A stretch of 64,000 bases of DNA, taken from NCBI GenBank assembly GCA_038373865.1, contig JAXGGA010001631.1:81514-145513 (forward strand). The letters are read 5' to 3'. Under the pieces are notes generated by a model. The model was given only the letters and a program-made list of their open reading frames with translations. It made no database searches and was not told the DNA's origin. This stretch comes from Uloborus plumipes (lineage: Eukaryota; Arthropoda; Arachnida; Araneae; Uloboridae). Below, one piece after another: positions 24,955 to 35,505 of this stretch. The stretch's first letter is position 1, and every line of letters starts with the position of its first letter. A program made the position numbers and the translations under genes.

Positions 24955-26615
24955 CACTGTTCGACAAAAAAAAACCTTGAAAATGCTTCTGGCATTTTGA
25001 AGGCTGATTCTTATGTAAAATGACCCCCTGAATCCGAATATGACCCCCGTTTTCCCCCATCACGTCCCAATTTTTTTTAAAACGCCCCCCTTTTTTTTTC
25101 ATTTTTCCTTAGTTTCAGGGCTATAATATTTTTTTTGGAGGGGAAAGGAGCCTTATATTCACCAATAAATTTTTTTGGATGTCAAGAGAGACTCAAAGTT
25201 TAAAATCATGAGCACCGAGAAAAAATCGGGGAATTTGGGGGGGCGTGGCCCCCCAAAATATTTGAAAAATCACCAAAAACGATCTTTTTATTCTAGTTTC
25301 TTTAAAAAGACCTTTAAAACATTTTTTTCGGTGCAGAACCAGAGTATAGGATCCGCTCCTATGGCTCCTGGGTCAGAAAAAATTTTCACGCTGTAAAATT
25401 TTTTAAAAAAAATAAAATAATGCTTTAAAAATCGCACTTTGCACTCGAGTTTTAAAGCAGGTCTTCAGCCAAAAAAAAACAAAATTGTGGCTGATTCTTA
25501 TGTCAAATGACCCCCTATTTCCAAATATGACCTCAGTTTCCCTCCTCCACCCCCTCTTTCCAGAGAGTCCCCCCCCCCAATTCAGAGTCATTTTACTAAT
25601 TCGGAGGGGAAAAGTACATTACGTAACCCGTTAACATAATTCTAAAAGGCAACAGAGGTTCAAAGTTCAAAATCATGTACATGTGTACCAAAAATATAAA
25701 CTAGGGCGGTATACCTCCCCCCTCCCCCCCCCCAAAAAAAAAGAAAAGAAAATTCAATACTCTGATTTTTCACAAAAAAAAAAAAAAAGGTTTAAAACGT
25801 CTCTTAGACAAACAAGAAAAGAAGATTTTTTTTTTTGGGGGGGGGGGGTACACCGCCATAGTTTATATTTTTGGTACACATGTACATGATTTTGAACTTT
25901 GAACCTCTGTTGCCTTTTAGAATTATGTTAACGGGTTACGTAATGTACTTTTCCCCTCCGAATTAGTAAAATGACTCTGAATTGGGGGGGGGGGGAACTC
26001 TCTGGAAAGAGGGGGTGGAGGGGGGAAACTGAGGTCATATTTGGAAATAGGGAGTCATTTGACATAAGAATCAGCCACAATTTTGTTTTTTTTTTTTTTT
26101 GGCTGAAGACCTGCTTTAAAACTCGAGTGCAAAGTGCGATTTTTAAAGCATTATTTTATTTTTTTTAAAAAATTTTACAGCGTGAAAATTTTTTCTGACC
26201 CAGGAGCCATAGGAGCGGATCCTATACTCTGGTTCTGCACCGAAAAAAATGTTTTAAAGGTCTTTTTAAAGAAACTAGAATAAAAAGATCGTTTTTGGTG
26301 ATTTTTCAAATATTTTGGGAGGCCACGCCCCCCCAAGTTCCCCGATTTTTTCTCGGTGCTCATGATTTTAAACTTTGAGTCTCTCTTGACCTTCAAAAAA
26401 ATTTATTGGTGAATATAAGGCTCCTTTCCCCTCCAAAAAAAATATTATAGCCCTGAAACTAAGGAAAAATGAAAAAAAAGGGGGGCGTTTTAAAAAAAAT
26501 TGGGACGTGATGGGGGAAAACGGGGGTCATATTCGGATTCAGGGGGTCATTTTACATAAGAATCAGCCTTCAAAATACCAGAAGCATTTTCAAGGTTTTT
26601 TTTTGTCGAACAGTG
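24955..26615. mobile_element. Long palindrome / foldback element, CACTGTTCGAC termini
   Basis: The left arm from CACTGTTCGACAAAAA is repeated almost perfectly in inverse orientation up to TTTTTGTCGAACAGTG. The arms are about 780 bp with a loop of roughly 90 bp near 25741-25830. Within each arm the sequence beginning GGCTGATTCTTATGT occurs twice in tandem (25005 and 25490 in the left arm), followed by TCAAAGTTYAAAATCATG, so each arm is itself two diverged units. Mirrored reading frames at 25175-25396 and 26175-26396 are consequences of the palindrome. The CACTG...CAGTG ends recall CMC-type elements; a clear target duplication is not seen. Confidence 0.85.
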
Positions 26616-27254
26616 TTATTTAGAGTTTTTTACCGCAAAAAAGTTTTCGGCTGTAAAATAGGTCAATAAAGGTTCTTAAAGATGCGTTCAAGTAGTTAAA
26701 ATTTTATACATTTAATACAAGAGTATTGACACTTTTTTTTAGCGAAATTTCAGGTTATAATTATAATGCATGATCCACCCTTAAGACATTTTATAGCACA
26801 TAACTCAAAAATGAAAATGCTCATTTTAAATAAATAAAATAAAAACATAAATATTCTTCATTATTCCAAACATCAAAGAACATGTATGTTCTGAAGAAGG
26901 AAAAAAAAAAGAGGGGGAAGTAAAATTCTGTATACCTGATAACTTATCATTTGCACTTTTAGTAGGCACTGACTGCCTTTAATTTTGATGATATTTGACT
27001 TTCAAAAACTATTTGATTGAAAAAAAGTCAAAAGTAAACGAATAAAAAGTACGATCTAGAAAATATCTCACATCAATTTTGAAGAATTATAGAACAAACA
27101 AAAAATACTTTTACACTACAATACGGAAAGTAAATAAATACAGAAAGATAATTTAATCAGCTTTTTCTCGGATGAATTTGTTTTCAGAAACACAGTACAC
27201 ACATTTTTTTCTGCATTAAAAAATAAGTAACTTGTAGCCTCCAAAAGGCGTGTG

Positions 27255-27454
27255 CGGTGTAGAGTACATAGACTTAGGTGCTCCCCCCTGCAAGATTTGT
27301 AAGTGCGCCCCTCCCCCCTAGAAGAAAATTATATGTAACTCCAAAAAAAAATATTTTCAGTGTGACTCATATAGTGTTTTTTTTCGGATCGTGTCCCTCA
27401 GACCTCTTGTACCCCCCCCCCCCCGCGCCGACGGGGCTGTGGGGTACGCCACTG
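27255..27454. mobile_element. hAT-like MITE fragment, GTACGCCACTG terminus
   Basis: The left end GGTGTAGAGTACATAG and the right end GGTACGCCACTG correspond to the ends of the element at 49840-50335 (CAGTAGAGTACATAG / CTATGTACGCCACTG). The interior has C-rich runs and the shared phrase TGCGCCCCTC. The flanks GGCGTGTG and CGTGTACG are only loosely similar. Confidence 0.6.
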
Positions 27455-27879
27455 CGTGTACGCAATGTTTTATTTCATTTTGCGTTTGCAACATTTATTG
27501 TTAGTATTTATGTATTACTATTTTTATGTATTTATTTATGTTTTATCATTTTCCTTTCAGCTGTATCTTGATTTTTATCATATACAGTCCTAACAGAAAA
27601 AAAAAAAATTGTCTGAAGTTTTCGTTCCTTTTTTTTTTCATCTAAGTTTAAACACTTGGTTTCCGTTTTGCAAATGAATCTGACTTCAGTTTCGTTTTCA
27701 AAAATTTAGTTTGATTTATGTTACGAAAAGTTTTTGTTTTACCTCCACATCCCCCCCCCCCATTTAACTTAATATCTGTAGATAAGTTTTCATGACATGG
27801 TAAAACGACTCAATAACTGTCAAATATCTATTTCACAGATTTCCGTTTGGGTACAATGCTAACATACCATAAATTCGAA

Positions 27880-28350
27880 GCTCAACCCAAAAACGCTCCA
27901 TAGCAGCATAATCTCATCTAGAGTGCCTTTTCCAGGCACTCTAATCTCATCATCCGATGATCGGCCATTCATCGAAACCCGATGAAATTCCCATCGGCCG
28001 ATGATCAGATTCGATGAGTTCTCATCGGGAATTGCTCCAATATGTCTCATCGGCCAAACAGAATCCGAGCAGCAAAATCCGATGAGTTTTGCTCGAAATA
28101 CGATGAGATTTGGAGCAATTTACGAGCAGTGCAGTCCCGTGCCGATGAATTTAGGATCAATTTCGGATGCTCGGCTTATTTTCATCGGGAAAGTTGATCG
28201 GAAGGATATCGCTTTCCGATGAAAAGTAGCTCATCGAAAACCGTGCTCGGATACTGATCGGAACGATGTCATCGTGCGTTACGGGATCAGTTTACGAGGA
28301 GTTCGATGATCGGCCGAGTAAAATCCAATGAGTTGATACTACTTGGGCTA
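27880..28350. repeat. CGATGA/TCATCGG-rich element with CCCAAGTAG-type end
   Basis: A stretch of about 470 bp contains many copies of CCGATGA and TCATCGG in both orientations, ending TACTACTTGGGCTAGCAC. The right end matches the ends of the elements at 42566-42687 and 62380-62547. The left end near 27882 (CTCAACCCAAAAACGCTCC) is only a weak partner. It sits about 80 bp from a CenG1A exon. Confidence 0.6.
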
Positions 28351-28428
28351 GCACACTCCACAGTAACATACAGGGCTTCTATAGTTATCAATTTTGAAAT
28401 GCATTGAGTAAATGCAATTAAAACTAAC

Positions 28429-28514
28429 CTGAATTTCAGGCGGACCGCCTTCGTCCCTTATTAGCAAAAGATAACTTTGTCCCTCAATTACTACTTCCTT
28501 TTTGAATCGTCCGC
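28429..28514 (-). CDS. CenG1A: Centaurin-gamma (CenG1A/AGAP) exon, middle of GTPase-like domain
   Basis: This 86-bp exon completes a split Gly codon and reads [20 protein letters not shown] then DEGGPPEIQ. This is the strand region corresponding to the switch II part of the AGAP GTPase-like domain, where the family has [12 protein letters not shown] residues. The acceptor is CTTGTTCTTAG and the donor GTTAGT. It ends in phase 0, so it can be spliced directly to the exon at 1214, which starts with F-S-C-W-V-D. The intron that follows is 27.2 kb and filled with transposable elements. Confidence 0.95.
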
Positions 28515-28603
28515 CTAAGAACAAGAGAAAAAAAATAGAAGCAATAATTAACCACCTGAATACAACGAAACAACAATAATAAATTAATGAACTCGAAACT
28601 CAC
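28515..28603 (-). other. CenG1A: Short CenG1A intron (89 bp)
   Basis: This intron has a GTGAGT donor and a TTGTTCTTAG acceptor on the minus strand, between the P-loop exon and the GGRFKK exon. It splits the Gly codon after its first base. It is ordinary in size, in strong contrast to the adjacent 27.2-kb intron. Confidence 0.93.
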
Positions 28604-28691
28604 CTTCTGGGGATTCATCTTGCATGTATGAGCCCGTAAGATACCTATGAACCAAAGCAGATTTACCACTCGAAAGACTCCCTACAATGCC
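28604..28691 (-). CDS. CenG1A: Centaurin-gamma (CenG1A/AGAP) exon with the P-loop
   Basis: This 88-bp exon encodes [20 protein letters not shown] followed by SYMQDESPE. It contains the nucleotide-binding P-loop GSLSSGKS of the AGAP GTPase-like domain. It is bounded by a TTTTCTAG acceptor and a GTGAGT donor on the minus strand. It begins in phase 0 and leaves one base (G) for the next exon, which lies only 89 bp downstream. All expected P-loop residues are present, so the exon looks functional. It is separated from the previous exon (35447-35505) by about 6.8 kb containing a Tc1-like element and LINE fragments. Confidence 0.95.
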
Positions 28692-31546
28692 CTAGAAAAA
28701 AAATTAAAAGCAGAAATGTAATGTTACGCAGCATTGGTTCATTAGACTAAGTTTTACTCATATAAGTATATAATTTTTGTCTATATATGTAGTAGTTTAG
28801 CTCACTAAATAAATTTTGTGAATGATAAAAAAGGACGTGCTTCTTTGCAAAAGTTTAAATTCAAATTTCAGCTTATTAAGAGGTCCTTTTTTGTAAGATG
28901 CAGAACAAACATTTTTTTTCCCCTTGCTTCTTCAATTTGTTTGTTTGTCTTCTAAACGAGCGAGCGCAATTGAATTTATACTGGAAAAAGAGGGATGAAG
29001 CATACCCTTCATATGAAGAAAGTTACAGAACAATTCGTCACGTATTTCTCTCACTGCGCATGCGCGAAAGATGGCAATTTATAACGTTTCAAAGTTTCAT
29101 GCCAAATAAATTTGTCATCTTATAAAAATATTAGTTAAACATCGATAATGAAAAAAAAACATTTGATGAGAAAAAATTCATATCAAACAAGATGTATTAA
29201 TTAAGTAAAAGGGAAAATAATATGAATTGGGGCATAATAAACGCCTTAAAAACGGCGGAAAGGTTACTGGGGCAATCGCTTCCTTCATCAGCGTTAAGGG
29301 AAGATTTGAAAATGTTTTAAAAAATCAAGACGAGCTCATGAACCAATCAAGATTTAAAATTTACCAAGACACAAAGCCAAAACCAGAAAAATTTGACAAG
29401 GGACGCAATAAAAACAAATTCAATGCACTTTAGTAGAACGGAAGAAATATGTGGGCTGTATTGCAAAGGACTCGTTTTAGATTCTAAATTCTTGTCTACG
29501 TGAAAAGCTTCCAAGAAGCCCAACTAATTAAATTTGTGATCAGTGTCGCAACAATGATTTTCTTTTGAAAACCTCAATATTTTGTTCGTTAAAGTTCTTT
29601 ACATTTTTCCGAGGCTTAATTTATAAACCCACCTTCCACAATCAGGAAGTTGAACTTCTCAGAGGCTTTTCCCATACACAAGAGCTAGGGCAGGATCTGT
29701 AATGAATCTTTTGTAGTCCTTCCTATTTCTAATATTCTGCTAAATAACATCGAATTCGCATTCCCCAATACCTCTAGCGCCAATCCCGGTTCGGAAGATG
29801 ATGAATCCAGATTAGTTTTGAAGCCATTTTTATAGTATTTAAACTTTTCAGCCAATAACTTTTTTCATTTGATTGCTCCAGTAACCCGTCAGAAAATTTT
29901 GATGTCTTTTATTTGTGCCAAATTTGTGTTACTTTTCTTTTTCATTTATTACGCACGAGCAAAGTAACTTATTTTATTTTTAAAGACGCATTTATGTTCT
30001 CGTCTGATTCCTTAAATGTTGAATGAAAATAAATTCTAACGTTTTTAAATGTGATCAGGAAAAATGATACATCTTCCAAGAGCTTGGATTTAATGAGTAA
30101 TCGGGCTTCATTAGGGAAGTAAAATGTCTTGTAAAGACCAGAAAGGACCCTAATTAGGAAAGAATAATCCAAGAAAGCTACTTTTGGAGCAGTTAATAAT
30201 CAAATCCTAAAATAGAACGGATAAAAGCACAATAAAGCACGTGTCTTAGAGTTCACTGAATTGTTCAGATTTAAAAACAGCTGAAAATGACATTTAAAAA
30301 TTAAGGGGTACGTTCGTTCGCGTTTTTAGTTTTCATTTTTTCGTCGCACCAAAAAATGAACTACAAAGTTTGATTTTTTTAAACATAATATAAGTTACAT
30401 ATTTATCATCATCAAAGATTTTTGAAAGCTCTAAGTAACCTTATTTTATATTCATTTTTTAAACAGAACCTTATAAGTAGAGCAAGGAACCCTAAATTTA
30501 GGGTACCTTGAAATATTAATCTTGAGGTAAAATGTAAAAAATAAACTATATAATTAGGTTTTTACCATAAAATTAAATTTTCATCCAAGTTTAATTTTAT
30601 TATTATTATTATTTTTTTAATGTTCCATTCATAACTTTGTTTCATATTTATTTTGAAACAAATATTATGAAGTAGAGCAAAAAAAAAAAAAGGGTCCCAA
30701 GCCTGGAGTATCTGGACCCACCACATAGGGCACGTTGGACCACATAACACCAATAACTTCTATTAAAAAATTCGTTGGGTAAATAATACTCAATGTTGTA
30801 AGTACTGTTTGCATTTAAAATGAAAAATATTTTTTTACGAACAATAGAGCCTTAATTAGGTTGTTTCATTGGGGAAAAAATTTTAAGTTTATAAAAGGAT
30901 ATAAAGCAGAACTTAATTTCTAACAAAAGTGAAGGAGCTCTATGGTTTTCAGAATTCCTTTTTATGCGTAAATAGCGTGAATTCGGTCTCATATACAAAA
31001 TTTTACATGAACATAAAAATATGCGCACGAATTAAGTAGCCGGGCGCTCCCATGCAAATTAAGCTCTGAAATAAAATAACCACTCTTTAAAAAAAAAAGG
31101 TAACGTTATTACACATAACAAAAAAAAAAGAAAGAAAGAAACAGAAATCTTTGGAAATTAGATTTATTGATTTAAAATGAAATTCAATGCAATCAGCGTA
31201 TTATGTCACTTTCATTCCTCATCAAACTGTCATAGGAAATAAATCTTTAGAGCCTCAATAATCAAATTTCATACGTAATTCAAACAGTAACAATTTTGCT
31301 TTTCACCTGAAACAGTTCTTTAAAAAAATAAAAATAACAGAAATATGATTAATAGTTGGAAAATCTGGAAAATCAGTAAATATGAAAAGGAAGTATACAA
31401 AAAAAGTCATGGAGTTGAATGAACATCTTAAAATTTCTGACAACTGGCCCTGTAATGAAAATCTTAATTCTGAGAATAATAAGTGCGGATAAAGTGCAGT
31501 ACGAACGGTTTTCCGATTTCTATAGATGAAGAATTTAAGCATTTCA

Positions 31547-31548
31547 AT

Positions 31549-31639
<91 letters not shown>
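31547..31639. repeat. (TA)n microsatellite, left part
   Basis: About 90 bp of TA repeat with one AAA interruption. The Tc1-like element is inserted in it. The remainder of the repeat lies at 32854-32879 on the other side. Confidence 0.95.
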
Positions 31640-31642
<3 letters not shown>

Positions 31643-32853
31643 TGAAGTGACAAAAGTCATGGGATAGCAATATGCAAATTTTCAGATGGCAGTAGCATCG
31701 CATAGAACAGGTATAAATGCGCAGTGCTTTTACAGAGCTTTCATTTCTGTTCAAGTTATTCATGTGAAGAGGTTTTAACGTGATGATGACCGCACGACGT
31801 GAATTAACAGACTTTGAACGCGGAATGTTGGAGCTAGACGCATGGGTCATGCAATTTCGGAAATCGTTAGAGAATTCAACATTCCCAGATCCACTGTGTC
31901 AAGAGTGTGCCGAGAGTATGAAATTTCAGGCATAACATCCCACCATGGACAGCGCAGTGGTCGACCGCCTGCACTTAAAGATCGAGACCGGCGACGTCTG
32001 CAAAGAGTCGTAAATTTTAACAGACAAGCAACACTGCGTCAAATCACCGTAGAAATCAATGTGGGACGTACAATGGAAGTGTCTGCTAGAACTGTGCGGA
32101 GAAATTTGGATTTCTTGGGCTATTCCAGCAGAAGACCGACTCGAGTGCCTTTACTGACAGAACGACATCGCTTGCAGCGACTCTCGTGGGCACGTGAGCA
32201 TATCGGTTGGTCCCTAGATGAATGGAAAACCGTGGCCTGGTCCGATGAGTCACGATTTCAGCTGGTAAGAGCCGATGGTAGGGTTCGAGTGTGGCGCAGA
32301 CCCCACGAAGCCATGGACCCAAACTGTCAGCAAGGCACTGTTCAAGCTGGTGGTGGCTCCGTAATGGTGTGGGCTGTTTTTTCATGGCATGGACTTGGTC
32401 CTCTAGTGCGACTGGACCGAACATTGACTGGAAATGCTTATGTGCAGCTACTTGGAGATCACTTGCAGCCATTCATGGACTTCATGTACCCAAACAACGA
32501 TGGGATTTTTATGGATGACAACGCGCCATGTCACCGGGCCACAACTGTTCGCAATTGGTTTGAAGAAAATTCTGGACAATTCCAACGAATGATTTGGCCA
32601 CCTAGATCGCCCGACATGAATCCCATTGAGCATTTATGGGACACCATCGAGAGGTCTGTTCGTGCCCAAAATCCTGCCCCATCAACGCTTTCACAATTAT
32701 GGACGTCTATCGAGACAGCATGGCTCAATATTCCTGCAGAAGACTTCCAACGACTTGTTGAGTCCATGCCACGTCGAGTTGTTGCACTTCGCCGGGCAAA
32801 AGGAGGGCCGACACGATATTAAGAGGTATCCCATGACTTTTGTCACTTCAGTG
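31640..32853 (+). mobile_element. Tc1-like transposon (1,214 bp) inserted in a TA repeat
   Basis: The terminal inverted repeats begin CACTGAAGTGACAAAAGTCA and are perfect over 27 bp. TA flanks both ends, as required for Tc1/mariner insertion, although the TA-repeat context makes the duplication itself uninformative. A single near-intact transposase frame fills the interior on the plus strand. The family is a Tc1 relative with a wide D-E spacing (see the transposase entry). Perfect ends suggest a recent insertion. Confidence 0.95.
31783..32822 (+). pseudogene. Tc1-like DDE transposase, frameshifted near its N-terminus
   Basis: A frame of 326 residues opens at 31842 (MGHAISEIVREFNIP). It carries the paired HTH with a GRPP linker (GQRSGRPPALKDRDRRR) and the catalytic motifs WSDESRF, MDDNAPCHRA and MNPIEHLWD, then stops at 32822. 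By my count 36 residues separate the second Asp from the Glu, compared with 34 in classical Tc1, so it fits a DD36E-type group. The natural start is probably at 31783 or 31786 (MMTARRELTDFERGML), which is in another frame. The join around 31828-31832 lacks 1 (mod 3) bases, most likely a 4-base deletion compared with the family's GML-x-GARRMGH pattern as I remember it. The gene is therefore probably dead, or makes an N-truncated protein. Confidence 0.88.
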
Positions 32854-32879
32854 TATATATATATATATATATATATATA
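32854..32879. repeat. (TA)n microsatellite, right part
   Basis: Continuation of the TA repeat on the right side of the Tc1-like element, followed by a run of T. Confidence 0.9.
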
Positions 32880-33007
32880 GTTTTTTTTTTTTTTTTTTGC
32901 CACAAATGGTCAAAGATCAAAGAGAAACAGAATGACCTTTTTCTATTGTTAATTTGAAAGAAAATATCTAACGGAAGTTATAAATTCTTTAAATTTCTTC
33001 CATTTTT

Positions 33008-33268
33008 ACCGTGGAACTCACGGCGATTTGTTATTTCGCCTAATTCTTTCCAAAGAGGGATAATCCTATTGTTTTGCTTACGGACTCACAAAGTGCCCGT
33101 TAAGGTGTTGATGAAAACAGACGTGATGATCTCTTAGTTAGAAATACAATGTTGCACCCAAAGAAAACTGCAGAAAGAGAAGAAGTTTCTTTAATCTGGG
33201 TTCCTGGACGTAAGAGAACCTTAGACAATGAAATAGCACACTCTCTCGCTAAGGAAGCGGAACTACAT
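33008..33268 (+). pseudogene. LINE RNase H domain relic
   Basis: One frame reads TVELTAI, then VLLTDSQSAR, then VSLIWVPGRKRTLDNEIAHS followed by LAKEAEL. These are the hallmark blocks of the RNase H domain of non-LTR retrotransposons of the Jockey/R1/I type (AELxAI, TDSQSA, WVPGH.G..GNE.AD..AK). Two in-frame stops (after ICYFA and after QSAR) and loss of the His in WVPGH mark it as dead. It is short and isolated. Confidence 0.85.
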
Positions 33269-33360
33269 GATACAATTCTGATGATTTTTATTTGCTCTTA
33301 GAGAGACGTGAAGAATCACATCTATTACTAGAAAGAATATTCTAAAGATAGACTGAATTT

Positions 33361-33939
33361 CTAGACTAATTCAAAGCATGCTAATAAATTTAAGAAAAAC
33401 ATCCCCTCCAGAATTAAATTTAAATAGATAAACAATAGATTTAATGAAATCAAATTAAATAGATTTTTTCTCTCTCTCCTACTTTGGGGCATAAGCTGCA
33501 TCAGCCATGAGCTTTCTAGCAGAACAATAAAACTAGCCTTATTATGAAAGTTATCTTGAGAGTAGTCTAAGAAAAAAGCGCACGTCAAGTGATTAAAATC
33601 CGTAAAAGTGCCTGTTGAACACAGGACACTGTTGGGAATACTGGCTACTCCAAAGCGGCCAAGGTGGATTTGTAGAAAGTAATCTCCAGTTAAAATTCTA
33701 AAATTAGCAGTAAAAATCGAGCGAGGAAGGCTCATAGGGAGAAGGTAGAGTAATGTACTCGAAGTTTTATACTTCACAACCTCAGTATAATTTTTCAGGA
33801 GGGATTTCACCATTACATTTTCAACGGCGTTGCAGATTTTTCGATAAGACAGAAAAATTTGGCTGCTGTGTACTACATCCCGTTTATACAAGGGAATATG
33901 CTTTTTCTGATCTGTGATATTGCAGTAACTGGGAATCAA
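33361..33939 (-). pseudogene. LINE C-terminal relic, opposite orientation
   Basis: The 192-residue minus-strand frame contains IPLYKRDVVHSSQIFLSYRK and, further on, ANFRILTGDYFLQIHLGRFG followed by VASIPNSVLC. This resembles the region after RNase H in arthropod LINE polyproteins ('R.LTGH..L..HL.R.G...SP.C.LC'). The later Cys/His residues are degraded and the final hydrophobic third looks like random read-through. It faces the RNase H relic at 33008-33268 on the other strand, so the two derive from separate or rearranged insertions. Confidence 0.7.
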
Positions 33940-34807
33940 TTGAAAAACAATAGTCCAGCCAGTGGAAATTGCTAGTTAAATAGAATTTTAACTAAGTCTA
34001 TCATAGCTAAAAACAAACCTTTTATCATGCGCTAAGAAAGGTTACCATTGTAAGTCACTTGTGGTATCATTGAGGACTTAGAGTATCTTCGATGGATTTG
34101 CCCGAAAAACTCATCCATTAGACAACAAATCATTTCTCAACTAAATGCTAAAACATTTTCCTACGATGACGTTTTTCATCCGGATGTTTTGGCGATTCCT
34201 TCCTACGGAAGAGCCGTGCCGGAGTTATTCCGAAGTTGTGTCTAGGGCACTAGCTGTGAACTGGTAGTGTTTATTTGTATTATGGTGGAAAGAAAAATCA
34301 CCTATCTATTTTCGCGAAGGCGCTGAGAAGAAAACTTTTTTTTTTTTTTCACAGTGCCGTTGACTAAAATGGGGACCTAACAATAGAGAATCCGGACAAA
34401 TATTTTTCTACCTCATCTTTTTTTCGCTGAACTAAACACCTTGCATTTTGACAGTCCAAGACCAATTCTATTTTTATTTATTTATTTTAGTTGTTTAATA
34501 TTATTATTATTATTATTTTGCAGACCAAAACATGTTAGCTTCCTCGTTTTGAACTACGTTCTTTTATTAAACATTTTTCAATGCAAAATATAAATTTAGC
34601 ATTAAAAATATCAGGGTTATCATGGTAAATAGTGACATAATTTCAAGAAAACAAGAGTGGAGTCATAATTACTCAACATTGAAATACTATCATGATATAT
34701 TTATGGTATTCACCAGAGTACATTTGTAGATATAGAATATGTTTCGTAATAAATCATATCAAAAGACTGAGTTTGAAGCTCAAGTAATTTCAACTAGTGG
34801 ATGCTTG

Positions 34808-34935
34808 ATCCACCCGTTGTTCGTGTTCAAAGCAGTATTTAGTAAACACAATTAACCATTAATAATTTCTATCCACCCGTTGTTCGTGTTCAAAACAGTA
34901 TTTAGTGAATACAATTAACCATTAATAATTTCTAT
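34808..34935. repeat. 63-bp tandem duplication
   Basis: Two consecutive copies begin ATCCACCCGTTGTTCGTGTT and end in TTAACCATTAATAATTTCT. They differ at only a few positions (CAAAGCAG vs CAAAACAG; AAACAC vs GAATAC). Non-coding. Confidence 0.92.
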
Positions 34936-35446
34936 ATTTTTATTATAGCTCCCGAGTTATACAGTTGTTTTAAGAAACACTGATCTAGTAGCGCGTTTGA
35001 TACAGCACTCACAAGAAAATCATATGATGATGTAAAAGTGAAAAAATAAAAAAATAAACAATTAGCAATCGAAAGAGCATTGCAAAACATGTTTCTGGAG
35101 GCATGAATTATTTGCCCTCGTGACTCCGTTATCGAAATATGCACTCTTAAAGTCTGCTGAAATTTTTAAGAGAAGTCAACAAATTTAGCGAGTTTCCGTG
35201 TTTAATGGCAGACATCTCTCACATAATTTGAAGATTGATGTCCTGCACATGCAGACTGTAAAATTGAGTGACCAATTTTACAGTCTTTAACAACCCCCCC
35301 CCCCCCCCACCGCTCCTTTTTTTTTTTTTTTTTTCATTGTTACTCTTCGTATGGTTCCCCATATTGGCATTTCTACTCAAGTACTTAAATAAGAAGATGA
35401 GTTCCACTATCAACATTATTGAAAGTAATTAACGTTTAATACATAC

Positions 35447-35505
35447 CAGCCTTAAGTCAGGAACTGAACGGCTCAGCGTCCATTCTTGACTGTTCACGAA
35501 GGAGT
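35447..35505 (-). CDS. CenG1A: Centaurin-gamma (CenG1A/AGAP) internal exon, start of GTPase-like domain
   Basis: On the minus strand this 59-bp exon reads [20 protein letters not shown], the conserved segment just before the P-loop of the GTPase-like domain in AGAP/centaurin-gamma proteins. The D codon is split: its first base comes from the preceding exon. The acceptor is a TTTATTTCAG-type site and the donor is GTATGT. The exon ends in phase 0, matching the start of the next exon at 28691. AGAP proteins are Arf GTPase-activating proteins with a GTPase-like domain, PH domain, ArfGAP zinc finger and ankyrin repeats, acting in endosomal and membrane traffic. The upstream exons that should encode the N-terminus were not found between here and 64 kb. 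Confidence 0.92.

Larger units (their letters stand above)
1215..28428 (-). other. CenG1A: Giant CenG1A intron (27.2 kb)
   Basis: The intron is defined by phase-compatible exons at 28429-28514 and 1073-1214. It contains most of the transposable elements listed for the left half of the window and no host exon that I could recognise. The stretch 1215-5956 is AT-rich, with homopolymer runs and short ORFs that look random. The stretches 10716-14929 and 15642-19839 are similar, apart from the motif series noted at 11.9-14.6 kb. Confidence 0.85.
28692..35446 (-). other. CenG1A: CenG1A intron (about 6.8 kb)
   Basis: This intron lies between the exon ending in ...VPDLRL (35447) and the P-loop exon (28691). 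It holds the (TA)n tract, the Tc1-like element at 31640-32853, two LINE fragments around 33.0-33.9 kb and a 63-bp tandem duplication at 34.8 kb. I see nothing recognisable in 28692-31546 beyond AT-rich DNA and a GCGCATGCGC palindrome near 29060. Confidence 0.85.

Noticed and set aside
25175..26396. Pairs of matching reading frames on opposite strands
   Set aside because: They are mirror images produced by the palindrome 24955-26615, with poly-G/C content, not genes.
31303..31850. Minus-strand frames of 116 and 128 residues with long Ile-Tyr runs
   Set aside because: Translations of the TA microsatellite and the Tc1 terminal region.
32086..32903. Several minus- and plus-strand frames overlapping the Tc1 transposase
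   Set aside because: Shadows of the real transposase frame on the plus strand.
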